In this document: one piece after another, positions 42,939 to 52,380 of the stretch
How positions within the stretch are numbered: the stretch's first letter is position 1
Layout: each line of letters opens with the position of its first letter
DNA from: CAZART01 sp964487555
GTDB lineage: Bacteria > Bacteroidota > Rhodothermia > Rhodothermales > VXPQ01
Assembly: GCA_964487555.1 (NCBI GenBank)
Contig: CAZART010000016.1
Coordinates: forward strand, 1 to 61,244
Reading direction: 5' to 3'
DNA length: 61,244 nt
The notes under the pieces: model-generated
Told to the model about the DNA's origin: nothing
The model's database searches: none
The model's input: only the letters and a program-made list of their open reading frames with translations
Program-made: the position numbers and the translations under genes

Positions 42939-44867
42939 ATGGGTAAAATCATTGGTATTGACCTCGGTACGACGAACTCGGTCGTTTCGGTGATGGAAGG
43001 CGGCGAACCGGTCGTCATTGCAAACGCCGAGGGTGCTCGTACGACACCGTCCGTCGTCGCCTACAAGAAAGACGGCGAGCGGCTTGTGGGTGCCCCTGCA
43101 AAGCGGCAGGCGATTACGAATCCCAGCAATACGATCGCTTCGATAAAGCGGTTCATGGGCCGCCAGTTCGACGAGGTGGAAAGTGAAATAAAGACCATTC
43201 CGTACGAGGTCGTCCGCGGTGACAACGATACGGCGCGCGTCAAAGTGAACGATCGCGTGTATACGCCGCAGGAAATTTCGGCTATGATCTTGCAGAAGCT
43301 GAAACAGACGGCTGAAGACTACCTCGGTGAAAAGGTCAACGAAGCGGTCATTACCGTTCCGGCTTATTTCAACGATTCGCAGCGCAAGGCGACCAAGGAG
43401 GCCGGCGAGATTGCAGGCTTGAAGGTCCGGCGTATTATCAATGAGCCTACGGCCGCTGCGCTATCGTACGGCCTGGACAAGAAAGAGCAAGATCAGATTG
43501 TGGCCGTTTACGACCTAGGCGGTGGTACCTACGACATCTCGATTCTCGAGCTGGGCGAGGGCGTGTTCGAAGTCAAGTCCACGTACGGGGACACGCACCT
43601 CGGAGGCGACGACTTCGACCAGCGGCTCATCGACTACATCGCCGACGAATTCGAGAAGCAGGAAGGCATCGACCTCCGGAAGGACAAGATGGCCCTTCAG
43701 CGTCTAAAGGAAGCTGCCGAAAAGGCTAAAATCGAGCTTTCGAGTCAGACGCAGACGAATATCAATCTGCCGTTCATAACGGCTACGCAGGATGGTCCCA
43801 AGCATCTTTCGATGGACGTCACGCGCGCCAAGTTCGAGCAGTTGATCGACGACCTCGTCGAACGCACGATTCCGCCGATGGAGAAAGCCGTGCAGGACGC
43901 CGGCCTGACAAAGGATCAGATTGCAGAGATCATCCTCGTCGGCGGCTCTACTCGTGTGCCGATCGTCCAGCGAACCGTGGAACAGTTTTTCGGCAAGAAG
44001 CCGAATAAGTCGGTAAACCCGGACGAGGTGGTCGCCATCGGCGCCGCTGTGCAGGGTGGAGTGCTGTCGGGAGACGTCACCGACGTACTCCTTCTCGACG
44101 TTACACCGCTGAATCTCGGCATCGAGACGCTGGGCGGCGTTACGACGACGCTCATCCCGGCGAATACGACGATACCCACAAAGAAGAGCGAAATCTTCTC
44201 GACGGCCACGGACCAGCAGACCTCGGTAGAAATCCACGTGCTGCAGGGCGATCGTGAGATGGCCGTCGACAACCGGACTATCGGCCGGTTTCACCTCGAC
44301 GGAATTCCTCCCGCACCGCGTGGACTGCCGCAGATCGAGGTGACGTTCGACATCGACGCGAACGGTATTCTGAGCGTTTCCGCCAAGGACAAGGCGACAG
44401 GGAAGGAGCAGAATATCCGGATCGAGGCCACGAGCGGCCTGTCGGATCAGGAAATCGAAAAAATGCGCCAGGACGCCAAGTCTCACGCGGATGAGGATAA
44501 GAAAAAGCGCGAGCAGGTCGAGAAACGCAATCAAGCCGACTCTCTCGTATACTCCACGGAAAAGAACCTCAAGGATTACGGAGACAAGATCCCGGCCGAC
44601 AAACGTGCCAAGATCGAGTCGGCCATCGAGCGCCTGAAGGAAGCCCAGAAGGGCGAGAATTTAACTGAGCTCGATTCCGCTCTCGAGCAGGTAAACGTGG
44701 CCTGGAATGAGGCCAGTCAGGATCTCTATAAGGCGCAGCAGGAGGCCGCAGCGGCCGGCGAAGCCGACGGATCGGCCGACGGCGAAGCCTCCGAGGCCGG
44801 CTCAGACGAAGGCGTTAAGGACGTCGACTATGAAGTGGTTGACGAGAACGACGAAAAGGCCTCGTAA
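42939..44867 (+). CDS. dnaK: Hsp70 chaperone DnaK
   Basis: ATP-driven protein-folding chaperone, 642 aa. Signatures IDLGTTNSVVSV (6-17), VYDLGGGTYDISILE and ILVGGSTRVPIVQ in the nucleotide-binding domain; a substrate-binding domain from about 390 (DVTPLNLGIETLGGV) and an acidic C-terminal tail DVDYEVVDENDE. ATG 42939 fits the family start; the upstream 27 codons are not part of it. dnaJ and grpE are not in the window. Confidence 0.99.
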   Translation: MGKIIGIDLGTTNSVVSVMEGGEPVVIANAEGARTTPSVVAYKKDGERLVGAPAKRQAITNPSNTIASIKRFMGRQFDEVESEIKTIPYEVVRGDNDTARVKVNDRVYTPQEISAMILQKLKQTAEDYLGEKVNEAVITVPAYFNDSQRKATKEAGEIAGLKVRRIINEPTAAALSYGLDKKEQDQIVAVYDLGGGTYDISILELGEGVFEVKSTYGDTHLGGDDFDQRLIDYIADEFEKQEGIDLRKDKMALQRLKEAAEKAKIELSSQTQTNINLPFITATQDGPKHLSMDVTRAKFEQLIDDLVERTIPPMEKAVQDAGLTKDQIAEIILVGGSTRVPIVQRTVEQFFGKKPNKSVNPDEVVAIGAAVQGGVLSGDVTDVLLLDVTPLNLGIETLGGVTTTLIPANTTIPTKKSEIFSTATDQQTSVEIHVLQGDREMAVDNRTIGRFHLDGIPPAPRGLPQIEVTFDIDANGILSVSAKDKATGKEQNIRIEATSGLSDQEIEKMRQDAKSHADEDKKKREQVEKRNQADSLVYSTEKNLKDYGDKIPADKRAKIESAIERLKEAQKGENLTELDSALEQVNVAWNEASQDLYKAQQEAAAAGEADGSADGEASEAGSDEGVKDVDYEVVDENDEKAS

Positions 44868-44894
44868 GCCCATTCGCCGGTAGAAAACAAGCGT

Positions 44895-44914
44895 GAAGGC
44901 GCACGTGCGGCTTC
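44895..44914 (+). terminator. Hairpin after dnaK
   Basis: GAAG/CTTC (44895-44898, 44911-44914) encloses CGCACGTGCG. The tail CTTAATC is only weakly T-rich. Probable terminator between the convergent dnaK and cyclase genes. Confidence 0.4.
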
Positions 44915-45010
44915 CTTAATCATAGATCGCCATAGACGGGCGTCGGTCGCATCAGCGGCCGGCGCTTCGTTCTTCGGGAAGAGGGGCAAGCAATGGACCG
45001 TGGGGCAAGT

Positions 45011-46210
45011 CTATGCGAGCTGGAAAATCTGGACCGGCTCCTGACGCCCTTCCAGAGTAATGCTGCCCATTGAAACAGCGTCCACAGTCTGCGGATCGAG
45101 TTCATCGTATACGGCGCCCGAAATCAGCAAGCTACTGTCGAACTCCTTGTTCAGCTGCTCGATGCGCGCCGCGACGTTGACCACGTCGCCCGTGACTTTG
45201 TACTCGCGATGAACGGACGATCCGATCGTTCCCGCGACGACGTCACCGGCATGCAGTCCTATTCCGAGCCTCGTGGGCGGAATTCGCCCGCCGTCGACCG
45301 CACTCCTCACCTGCTCGAGCATATCGAATGATGCTTGAACGGCATGGCCGGCGTCGTTGCCGTAAGAGACCGGCGCGCCGAAGATCGCCATGAGACCGTC
45401 ACCAAGCAGCTGATGCACGATGCCGCGATGCCTGTTTACGCAATCGATCGTAATGTCAAAGAGGCTTCGTAAGTACTCGACAACTTCTTCGGGTTCAATG
45501 CGCTCGGCAAAGGAAGAGAAGCCGCGAACGTCCATGAAAAGAATGCACACGTGCCGCCGGGATCCTTCCGTATCGGACCCGCTCCGCAGGATCTCTTCTA
45601 CGACGTCCGGCGAAGTGAACTGGCCGAACGTTTGAATGATGGTTCTTCGTTCCTCCTCGAGGCGGGCATGATCGATTATCTGGGCCGACTGGGCGGCCAT
45701 GATGGAAAGCAAACGAACATCCTCCGCCGAGAAATCTTGTCCTCGTTCGTGGTTGTAGACGGTGAGGATTCCGATCAGGCGTCCTCCGACGAGCAGCGGT
45801 ACGCTAATGAGGGACCGCATGGAAGAATCCTGCAGCCCAAGCCGGCGTCGTTGATCCTCGTCAGCGCTTCCGATGACGACGGCCGACGGTTTCGCACGCA
45901 TCTGTTGCAGGAGCAAGTCCGTAGGTCGAAGAGGTCCCGAGCCGCTTTCATGCACCCTCGTTCTCACCAGCGTCTTCATCTCATCCACCACCCCTTTCTT
46001 CACGAGGGTGATCACGCCTTCGCGTGCCTCAACGGCGCGCCGGGCCTTCCGAATAATCGACTGCGTGATCTCCTCAACGCTTCGCGCACGCCCGATCTCG
46101 GCGGCAAGCTCATTCAAGACAGAGAGTTCATCTACGGCGCGCCGGAGACGGGCGTTCTCACGCTCGAGATTCAGCGTGTGAGCTTTGACTGGTGCATCGT
46201 GGCGTCCCAT
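45011..46210 (-). CDS. GAF-domain class III nucleotide cyclase with atypical base-selecting residues
   Basis: 399 aa, soluble. A short coiled coil (12-30) is followed by a GAF domain (about 32-180) and a class III cyclase catalytic domain (about 200-395). Metal ligands D227 (FMDVRGFSSF) and D271 (GDGLMAIFGAP) and transition-state residues N345 and R349 (GDVVNVAAR) are present, so activity is likely. The two adenine-selecting positions, normally Lys and Asp/Thr, are Q267 (HQLLGD) and K338 (YKVTGD). They match neither the adenylate nor the guanylate (Glu/Cys) pairs. Similar Gln/Lys-type sequences occur in other Bacteroidota; the product is uncertain. It stands alone between dnaK and tatD. Confidence 0.92.
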   Translation of the reverse strand: MGRHDAPVKAHTLNLERENARLRRAVDELSVLNELAAEIGRARSVEEITQSIIRKARRAVEAREGVITLVKKGVVDEMKTLVRTRVHESGSGPLRPTDLLLQQMRAKPSAVVIGSADEDQRRRLGLQDSSMRSLISVPLLVGGRLIGILTVYNHERGQDFSAEDVRLLSIMAAQSAQIIDHARLEEERRTIIQTFGQFTSPDVVEEILRSGSDTEGSRRHVCILFMDVRGFSSFAERIEPEEVVEYLRSLFDITIDCVNRHRGIVHQLLGDGLMAIFGAPVSYGNDAGHAVQASFDMLEQVRSAVDGGRIPPTRLGIGLHAGDVVAGTIGSSVHREYKVTGDVVNVAARIEQLNKEFDSSLLISGAVYDELDPQTVDAVSMGSITLEGRQEPVQIFQLA

Positions 46211-46498
46211 CGCGATATCGACCGTTCATTCATCCAGAATCATCGTCGGCGAGGCCAGTCCTTCAGGCGCACCACACTCGGTCGGCCGAAATAAATAGCG
46301 GGCGATGTCCAGACGTTCCATGGATTTCAACAGATACGGACGTCCAAATTGCCCCGTCTGAACCATGTCAGGAATCGTCGTGGACAGAGGGGGCGTCCCA
46401 ATACGACGAAAAGGGGAGGCTTGAAGTACGTGTTTTTTATTAGTCTAATCAAGTACTCTCCATAGGTGCAACAGAGTATATCTTAGGATGACATATCG
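46211..46498. other. Gap between tatD and cyclase genes
   Basis: 288 bp, no gene. A T6 run (46434-46439) followed by ATTAG T CTAAT and a loose AGTAC/GTACT repeat lies near 46426-46458; no clear promoter or terminator can be assigned. Confidence 0.4.
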
Positions 46499-47296
46499 TC
46501 AAATCCCAAACAAACTGCATGCATTTTTGGTTGTTGCTTCCGCTATTAGGTCTAACGTAGTGTTCTTCACTGAAGCGATTTTTTCCGCGACGAGACGAAC
46601 GTGGGCCGGTTCATTCCGCTTTCCGCGATGTGGTGACGGCGCCAGGTACGGCGCATCCGTCTCCACGACGACGCGTTCGAGTGGTATCTCGCGAACGACT
46701 TCGTCCAGATCCGAGTTTTTGAACGTAATGATGCCCCCGATACCGACGTAGAATCCGAGGTTCCAGATGGCGGTCGCCTCCTCTGCGTCACCCGTGAAGC
46801 AGTGAAATATACCCCGCAGTCGTTCGGCGTCCTTGCACGTTTTGCGTTCTTCGGTGACGATGCGAATGAGGTCCGGCGTGGCTTCGCGGTTGTGGAACAC
46901 GACCGGCAGATCGTGCTCGACGGCCAATCGAATGTGTCGACGGAGAAACTCCTCCTGCTTGCCGTCAAAGCTTCTATCCCAGTAGAAATCCAGGCCCGTC
47001 TCACCGACCGCCACCACACGCGCGTCGTCGCAAAACTCGACGACACGCGCAAAATCGGCGTCCGTCGCATTCTTGACTTCGGAGGGATGCAACGCCGCCA
47101 TCACGTACAGGCCCTCGTATTTTGCCGAGAGCTCCAGCGCGTGTTCGATGGAGGGCACGTCAATAGCCGGCATGATGATAGTCTCCACGCCGGCGTCACG
47201 TGCCCGGGCTACTACGGACTCGACGTCGTCGGCAAACGCATCCAAATAAAGGTGGGCGTGTGTATCTACAAGCATTCCTGATTCCGGGGCAGTCAT
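46499..47296 (-). CDS. tatD: TatD-family metal-dependent deoxyribonuclease
   Basis: 265 aa TIM-barrel amidohydrolase-like nuclease, involved in DNA repair and quality-control pathways (3'-5' exonuclease in E. coli). Metal ligands: HxH at H13/H15 (VDTHAHL), E in VGETGLDFYW, H in VFHNRE and HCFTG, D in VVETDAPYLAP. ATG 47296 is preceded by an in-frame TTG (47305). Confidence 0.96.
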   Translation of the reverse strand: MTAPESGMLVDTHAHLYLDAFADDVESVVARARDAGVETIIMPAIDVPSIEHALELSAKYEGLYVMAALHPSEVKNATDADFARVVEFCDDARVVAVGETGLDFYWDRSFDGKQEEFLRRHIRLAVEHDLPVVFHNREATPDLIRIVTEERKTCKDAERLRGIFHCFTGDAEEATAIWNLGFYVGIGGIITFKNSDLDEVVREIPLERVVVETDAPYLAPSPHRGKRNEPAHVRLVAEKIASVKNTTLDLIAEATTKNACSLFGI

Positions 47297-47487
47297 CGTT
47301 CGCAATTAGCGTGTACACCGGGTAGACGTTGACGTATGCACTCAACGACCTCCGAACGGTTCAGTGGGGGTGATTACCGCTCGCCGTCAAAAAGGAACCT
47401 CTGAGCCACGGAATGATTGATTCTTTCCGTCAGTCGTCATAGCTAAACCCCTGTATTCCTTTCGGATCCACGGTAATTCCTCCTCTC

Positions 47488-50070
47488 GTGTCACGCTACT
47501 CGCATATCGCTCGTGTCCTCGTGTGGGTAGCCGCCTTCGCCGCACTCATCCCGCTGGGACGGCTCGTTGCTGACTGGGTGCAAGTGAACCGCATGTTAAC
47601 GGGCTCGAACGTGGAAATGTCCGCGCGCGGCTTCGATTGGGTCCACTGGCAAGAGAATGACGGGATTATCCTTGCGTCGTACGTACTTCCGCACGGCCCG
47701 GCCTACGAAGGGGGCATCCGCAAGGATGACGTCTTCTTCATGCTGGAATACCAGCAGTATTTCAACGCGGAAGATCTCAAACGCGCGGTCGAGGGCATCG
47801 AGCCGGGTGCCACTCGCACGTACTTCGTCGAGCGCGGCGGCGAGTTCATCGAGGCGGATGTCCGGTTTACTCGATATCCCACCTTTCTGTATCCCCTCTC
47901 CGGGACGCTCTGGACGTTCTCCGTGTGGGGATTTTTCGTCGCCGGATTCGTTCACCTTCTCGGCCTGATCATTGTAGGTCCCCTTTCGCTGCGGAGCCGG
48001 AAGGCGCAGTTTTCGCTGCTGCTTATCCTCGCGTCGTCACTCTGGATCTTCAGCAATCTTCTTCGCCTTCTGATGGTGGAGTTTGCCGGCCCGCCGCTCG
48101 ACGTGGGGAATGCGTACGACGATCTCTTTCAAGCGCTCACCGGCATCGGCCTCATCGGGTGGATCGGTTTTCCCGCGCTTCTCGTCCACAAGTTGGTCCG
48201 CGAGACGTTTGCGCAACGAAACGCATCGATGGGCTGGTCGTGTCTCGTCATTTATCTGCCGACGTTTGTCCTCGGTCTAGCGGCGCTGCTAACGAGCCTG
48301 AACATCGAGTCGGGACCAATCACCATCGATGGACTCGTTGCCCCGATTCTGTTCCATACCTGCTGCTACCTCGCGGCAGCGGCGATTCTCATGCTGTTGC
48401 CGGGGGGCACGTCCGCCGTCGCGACCGATGCGGGCACCGCCCCCGATTCGGCTGGATGGAGTCGGATCGGCAGCGCCGTCATGCTGGTGCTCGCGCTGCT
48501 CTTCGGCCTGTCGGTGCTGGGCATTGTCCCTATTTTCGGCGCGGTCACAGAGACGATTTCCGGTTGGCTCGTGGTCAGCGCGCAGCTGCTCTCGGTAGCA
48601 CCGGTCGCACTCGTCTCGCACGAGACGGTGAAACACGGAAAGGTCGATCAGGTAGTGAGCCGGGGCCTCGCTTACGTTACCTTGTCCGGCCTCATCTTCT
48701 TCGCGTTCGTAGGCGGGCTTTCGCTCATCGATCCCTACCTCCCGCGTATTGAGGTTTCGCGGAACGTTATTGCCGGGATGCTCGGCGTCGTACTTCTCTT
48801 CGTCGTCGAGTGGGTCGTCCGTCGATTTCGTGGATATGGGATGTCGATCCTGACGAGCGAGCGGCGCCGAATGTACCACTCCGTGCAGCACCTGCAGGAG
48901 CAGATGCGAAGCATCCTCGATTATGAGGCCCTGGTGCAGCGAACCGTTGACGTTGCCGGAAAGGCCTTCGGCACGCGATCAGCCGTGATGTTCCTTCGTC
49001 CGCTCGGTCCGTCCGGACCCTGGATTACGGGTACGTTCCATCCGGAGCCGCCCTACCTGACAGAACGCGTCGTTTCTTCGCTATGGCCACATCTTTCGAA
49101 CGAAGGCCGCATCTGGGCGCGGAATCCTGAACTGAACGAGGCCAATTTGCCGGACCACATCGAGCGACTACTTTCGTCACGGGGTGTTGCCGTGCTCGTC
49201 CCCGTCATGGGCAAAGAGGAGCCGGTTGGCATTGTCGCGCTAGGTGCCAAGAGGCAGAAGCGCTTCGTGTACAATCTGGAAGAAATCGATCTGTTGCGGT
49301 CACTTACCGGGCAGGTCGCACTTGCGGTGGAACGGTTGAAACTCGTGGAGCGCGAAAAATCGTTGATTCGGGAAAGCGCTGAGGCTCAGCTGGTCGCCTT
49401 GCGGGCGCAAATCAATCCGCATTTTCTTTTCAACTCGCTAAATACCATTGTCTCGCTCATCGAAGAGCGGCCGGAGGAGGCGGAAGAGGTGGTTGAAAAT
49501 CTGGCGGCGATTTTCCGATACATCCTTCACACCGGCAGCCGCCCGTTTGTCTCCATGGAGGAGGAATTTCAGCTCATCACCCATTATCTGAGTATCGAAC
49601 AGAGCCGCTTCGGCAGTGCGTTAACCGTCCACCAGCATTTAGATCCGTCCCTGCGCCAATATCCGGTGCCCGCCTTCGCGATCCAAACGCTTGTAGAAAA
49701 TGCCGTCAAGCATGGTCTCGCCAAACGTCGCGGCGGCGGCACGCTGCGCATCGATTGCCGGCGCGGACCTGAAGGCGTGCCCGAGGTGAACGTATCCGAC
49801 ACGGGCGTCGGCATTTCCGACTTATTTGAGAGGGAAGCGGGTATTTCGTCCGCCCAGCCATTCTTCGGTATCGGTCTTCGAAACATCTTCGCTCGACTGG
49901 AGCAGCTTTACGGGCGAAGCGATCTGCTTCACCTCGACAGCGTGGCGGGCCGCGGAACCACGGCGACGCTACGATTGCCGTACGATGGAACCGGCGAAGA
50001 AGTCGAACCGATCGACCTGCAAGAGATGAACGGCGATCCGGACATGAACGAGCACGTGGTTTCGAGCTAG
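47488..50070 (+). CDS. LytS/YehU-type sensor histidine kinase with PDZ-like and GAF domains
   Basis: 860 aa. One membrane helix (8-27), a periplasmic PDZ-like domain at about 50-130 (LPHGPAYEGGIRKDDVFFML), six to eight membrane helices (about 140-440), a GAF domain (about 465-620) and a His_kinase/HATPase unit (about 640-845). The phosphorylated histidine is H645 in QINPHFLFNSLNTI; N box LVENAVKHGL and G boxes DTGVGIS and GIGLRNI follow. PDZ domains bind peptide ends, so envelope peptides may be the signal (inference). A GTG start is used; the next ATG would remove the first helix. The response regulator gene follows by 12 bp. Confidence 0.93.
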   Translation: MSRYSHIARVLVWVAAFAALIPLGRLVADWVQVNRMLTGSNVEMSARGFDWVHWQENDGIILASYVLPHGPAYEGGIRKDDVFFMLEYQQYFNAEDLKRAVEGIEPGATRTYFVERGGEFIEADVRFTRYPTFLYPLSGTLWTFSVWGFFVAGFVHLLGLIIVGPLSLRSRKAQFSLLLILASSLWIFSNLLRLLMVEFAGPPLDVGNAYDDLFQALTGIGLIGWIGFPALLVHKLVRETFAQRNASMGWSCLVIYLPTFVLGLAALLTSLNIESGPITIDGLVAPILFHTCCYLAAAAILMLLPGGTSAVATDAGTAPDSAGWSRIGSAVMLVLALLFGLSVLGIVPIFGAVTETISGWLVVSAQLLSVAPVALVSHETVKHGKVDQVVSRGLAYVTLSGLIFFAFVGGLSLIDPYLPRIEVSRNVIAGMLGVVLLFVVEWVVRRFRGYGMSILTSERRRMYHSVQHLQEQMRSILDYEALVQRTVDVAGKAFGTRSAVMFLRPLGPSGPWITGTFHPEPPYLTERVVSSLWPHLSNEGRIWARNPELNEANLPDHIERLLSSRGVAVLVPVMGKEEPVGIVALGAKRQKRFVYNLEEIDLLRSLTGQVALAVERLKLVEREKSLIRESAEAQLVALRAQINPHFLFNSLNTIVSLIEERPEEAEEVVENLAAIFRYILHTGSRPFVSMEEEFQLITHYLSIEQSRFGSALTVHQHLDPSLRQYPVPAFAIQTLVENAVKHGLAKRRGGGTLRIDCRRGPEGVPEVNVSDTGVGISDLFEREAGISSAQPFFGIGLRNIFARLEQLYGRSDLLHLDSVAGRGTTATLRLPYDGTGEEVEPIDLQEMNGDPDMNEHVVSS

Positions 50071-50082
50071 CGTACGGCGTCC

Positions 50083-50934
50083 ATGCAGAACGGAAAAACT
50101 CCACTAAGCGCGCTCATCGTCGACGACGAACCACCCGCTCGCAGACGGCTGAAGAAGTTACTCCAGCCCCTTGAGAACGACGGTGCAATTCGCCTGCTCG
50201 GCGAAGCGGCAGATGGCATTGAAGCCCTCGAGAAGCTTCGAGCGCTGGACATCGATCTCGCGTTCCTGGATATTCAGATGCCTGAGCTAAATGGATTCGA
50301 GGTCCTCGAGAAGATCGATCCGGATGTTCGGCCCATCGTCATTTTCACGACAGCGTACGACGCTTATGCGCTTCGTGCATTCGAGGCGAACGCCGTCGAT
50401 TACCTTCTAAAGCCCATTTCGAGAGATCGCCTCGTCGAGGCCGTCGAACGGGCGCATAGACTTCGGCACGGCCCAGAGGGCCGGGACGCGAGCGGCGAGA
50501 AGCTCGAGAAACTCCTCGGTTGGCTCGAGGAGCATGAGGAATCCCAGCGTGCCGGCACTCCCTCGGATCCGAAAGAGTACATCCGGCAGTTGTCGGTCCC
50601 CTATCGAGACCGTATTCTACTGATTCCAGTGGACCGCGTGATTTCAGCCGAGATCAACGAAGGCATCACCCGCATCTTCGTCCTTGAAAGTGAGAAGCGC
50701 GAAAAGGACAGGGTGCGCCAGCACGTCGTCAATTACACACTGGACCAGCTCGAATCAAACCTGCCACCGGATCAATTCATGCGTGTTCACCGCTCAGCAA
50801 TTGTGCAACTCGATAAAATTCAGGAACTGATCCCATGGTTCAGCGGGCGTTATAAGCTCGTTCTCCCAAACGGACATGAGGTTATTGCCAGCCGTGAGCG
50901 TTCCAAGCAGCTCAAAGACACGCTCATGATTTAA
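50083..50934 (+). CDS. LytTR-family response regulator
   Basis: 283 aa. Receiver domain 8-125 with acidic pocket DDE (14-16), phospho-acceptor D63 (AFLDIQMP), T89-like FTTAYD and K108-region LLKPIS. The LytTR DNA-binding domain is at about 180-280 (FMRVHRSAIVQLDKI). A Glu/Lys linker joins them. Partner of the upstream LytS-type kinase. LytTR proteins bind imperfect direct repeats near promoters; targets are not visible here. Confidence 0.96.
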   Translation: MQNGKTPLSALIVDDEPPARRRLKKLLQPLENDGAIRLLGEAADGIEALEKLRALDIDLAFLDIQMPELNGFEVLEKIDPDVRPIVIFTTAYDAYALRAFEANAVDYLLKPISRDRLVEAVERAHRLRHGPEGRDASGEKLEKLLGWLEEHEESQRAGTPSDPKEYIRQLSVPYRDRILLIPVDRVISAEINEGITRIFVLESEKREKDRVRQHVVNYTLDQLESNLPPDQFMRVHRSAIVQLDKIQELIPWFSGRYKLVLPNGHEVIASRERSKQLKDTLMI

Positions 50935-51014
50935 GTCCGTGTCATCGTATCTTGCGGCCGCCGGTCAATACCCATGCACGGTAGCACCAGAGACGAGACG
51001 CTAGTATTTGGGAT

Positions 51015-51021
51015 GGGGAGG
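51015..51021 (+). promoter_or_regulatory. Ribosome-binding site that sets the start of the SpoIID-like gene
   Basis: GGGGAGG lies six bases before ATG 51028, one of the few strong Shine-Dalgarno matches in the window. It argues for this start over the upstream frame positions 50974 and 51013. Confidence 0.7.
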
Positions 51022-51027
51022 TACACG

Positions 51028-52293
51028 ATGAGAGGGATACTACTCTGTATAGTCGTCGCGATACTCTTTGGCTCGACGGGGACCGTCCTTGCCCAGATCG
51101 AGCAGGTGGTTCGCGTTCGGCTTTTTGATCAAGCGGCTCCCGTAAAAGTCCGAGTCGCCGGTCAAGCGGGTCCTGTGCGTCTGTATGCCGGCGACTTCGC
51201 CGATGAAATCGTCCGGCTCGAAGCCGGTCAGAACGCCGTCGTGAGCCACGCGAGCAACCAACTGCACATCCAGATCGGCGAATCCGGCATCTTCGCAAAT
51301 ACGATTCGAATCGAGGCGGACCACGGCGCACAGATCCAGCTCAGCGTCGAAGACGGCCGCTCGACGACCAAACCTCGTTCCTACGAGGGGCGCATACGCA
51401 TCGCGCCGGACGACGCAGGATCGGATCTGAAAGTCGTCAACCAGATCGATCTGGAGGATTACGTTGCGGCCGTCATTTCTACGGAGTACGGATTCGACGA
51501 TCTGGAGGGCGCCAAAGCCATGGCCGTGATCATCCGAACGTATACGCTGGCCGTGATTAACAAATACGACACCGAATACGATCATGTGGACCACACGCTC
51601 TCCCAGGTGTATCGTGGTACGGATCGGATTACGCCCACCATGCGTGAGGCCGTGCGCCAGACGAAAGGAGAGGTCCTCCGTCATAACGGTCAACTGATCG
51701 AGGCGGTCTATTTCTCCGCCAGCGGCGGACATACGGCCGACAACGAGTCGGTGTGGCGCTCTAAGGCACTCCCCTATCTTCGCGGCAAACCGGATCCCTA
51801 CGGGGCATCGGCACCGGATGCGGAATGGCGGGTCCGGATCTCCCGTTCTCGCCTCCTCTCGGTCCTGTCGGATGTGTATGGAGACGTCACGGGTTTCGTA
51901 CTTGGAGACCGGGGGACCGACGGGCGCGTGACGAGCGTGGATTTATTAAAAACTTCCGGCGATCGGCGGACCATCCCCGCCAACGAATTCCGGATACTCG
52001 TCCTGAAGCATTTTGGCGACCGTACGCTGCGCAGCACGATGTTCACTGCACGACGAGACGCTGATGACTACGTCTTCGAGGGCAAGGGGAATGGACATGG
52101 CGTCGGATTGAGTCAGTGGGGCGCGCGCGAGATGGCTCAGCGCAAGATGTCGTATCTCGACATTCTCGACTTCTACTATACGGACGTACGCCTCGAATCG
52201 CGGGATGAGCTCCGTTCGCCTCAAGAGCAGCCGCGCGCCGAAGTCGAGTCGAAGGAGGAGCCGCGCCGAACATCCGGTCGAATCGGCTGGTAG
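51028..52293 (+). CDS. SpoIID/LytB-domain peptidoglycan enzyme, exported
   Basis: 421 aa with a signal peptide (3-23, ending TVLAQ). The SpoIID domain spans about 120-385: VNQIDLEDYVAAVISTEYG, then AKAMAVIIRTYTLAV, VYFSASGGHTADNESVW, and the end motif GKGNGHGVGLSQWGAREMA. SpoIID is a lytic transglycosylase acting on denuded glycan; in non-sporulators similar proteins act in cell-wall turnover or amidase activation. Its N-terminal 100 residues are a beta-rich domain. The C-terminal 30 residues are charged. It follows the LytS/LytTR pair by 93 bp and may be a target of it. Confidence 0.92.
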   Translation: MRGILLCIVVAILFGSTGTVLAQIEQVVRVRLFDQAAPVKVRVAGQAGPVRLYAGDFADEIVRLEAGQNAVVSHASNQLHIQIGESGIFANTIRIEADHGAQIQLSVEDGRSTTKPRSYEGRIRIAPDDAGSDLKVVNQIDLEDYVAAVISTEYGFDDLEGAKAMAVIIRTYTLAVINKYDTEYDHVDHTLSQVYRGTDRITPTMREAVRQTKGEVLRHNGQLIEAVYFSASGGHTADNESVWRSKALPYLRGKPDPYGASAPDAEWRVRISRSRLLSVLSDVYGDVTGFVLGDRGTDGRVTSVDLLKTSGDRRTIPANEFRILVLKHFGDRTLRSTMFTARRDADDYVFEGKGNGHGVGLSQWGAREMAQRKMSYLDILDFYYTDVRLESRDELRSPQEQPRAEVESKEEPRRTSGRIGW

Positions 52294-52329
52294 ACTCGAG
52301 CCGCTTGTAACCTTCCGGAAGGGTTCTTC

Positions 52330-52360
52330 GTAGCCTGCGTGTATCACCTGCACAGGCTAC
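52330..52360 (+). promoter_or_regulatory. Stem-loop in the leader of the RND efflux operon
   Basis: A perfect 8-bp inverted repeat GTAGCCTG/CAGGCTAC (52330-52337, 52353-52360) ends 20 bases before the adaptor ATG. A smaller hairpin (52309-52325, AACCTTCC/GGAAGGGTT) lies upstream and may end the SpoIID transcript. Either an operator or an mRNA structure. Confidence 0.35.
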
Positions 52361-52380
52361 CCGGCACATCCTCTGTTTCT

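Noticed and set aside
44920..45105. 61-codon minus-strand frame overlapping the cyclase 3' end
   Set aside because: Shadow of the cyclase gene; Arg/Ser-rich and without features.
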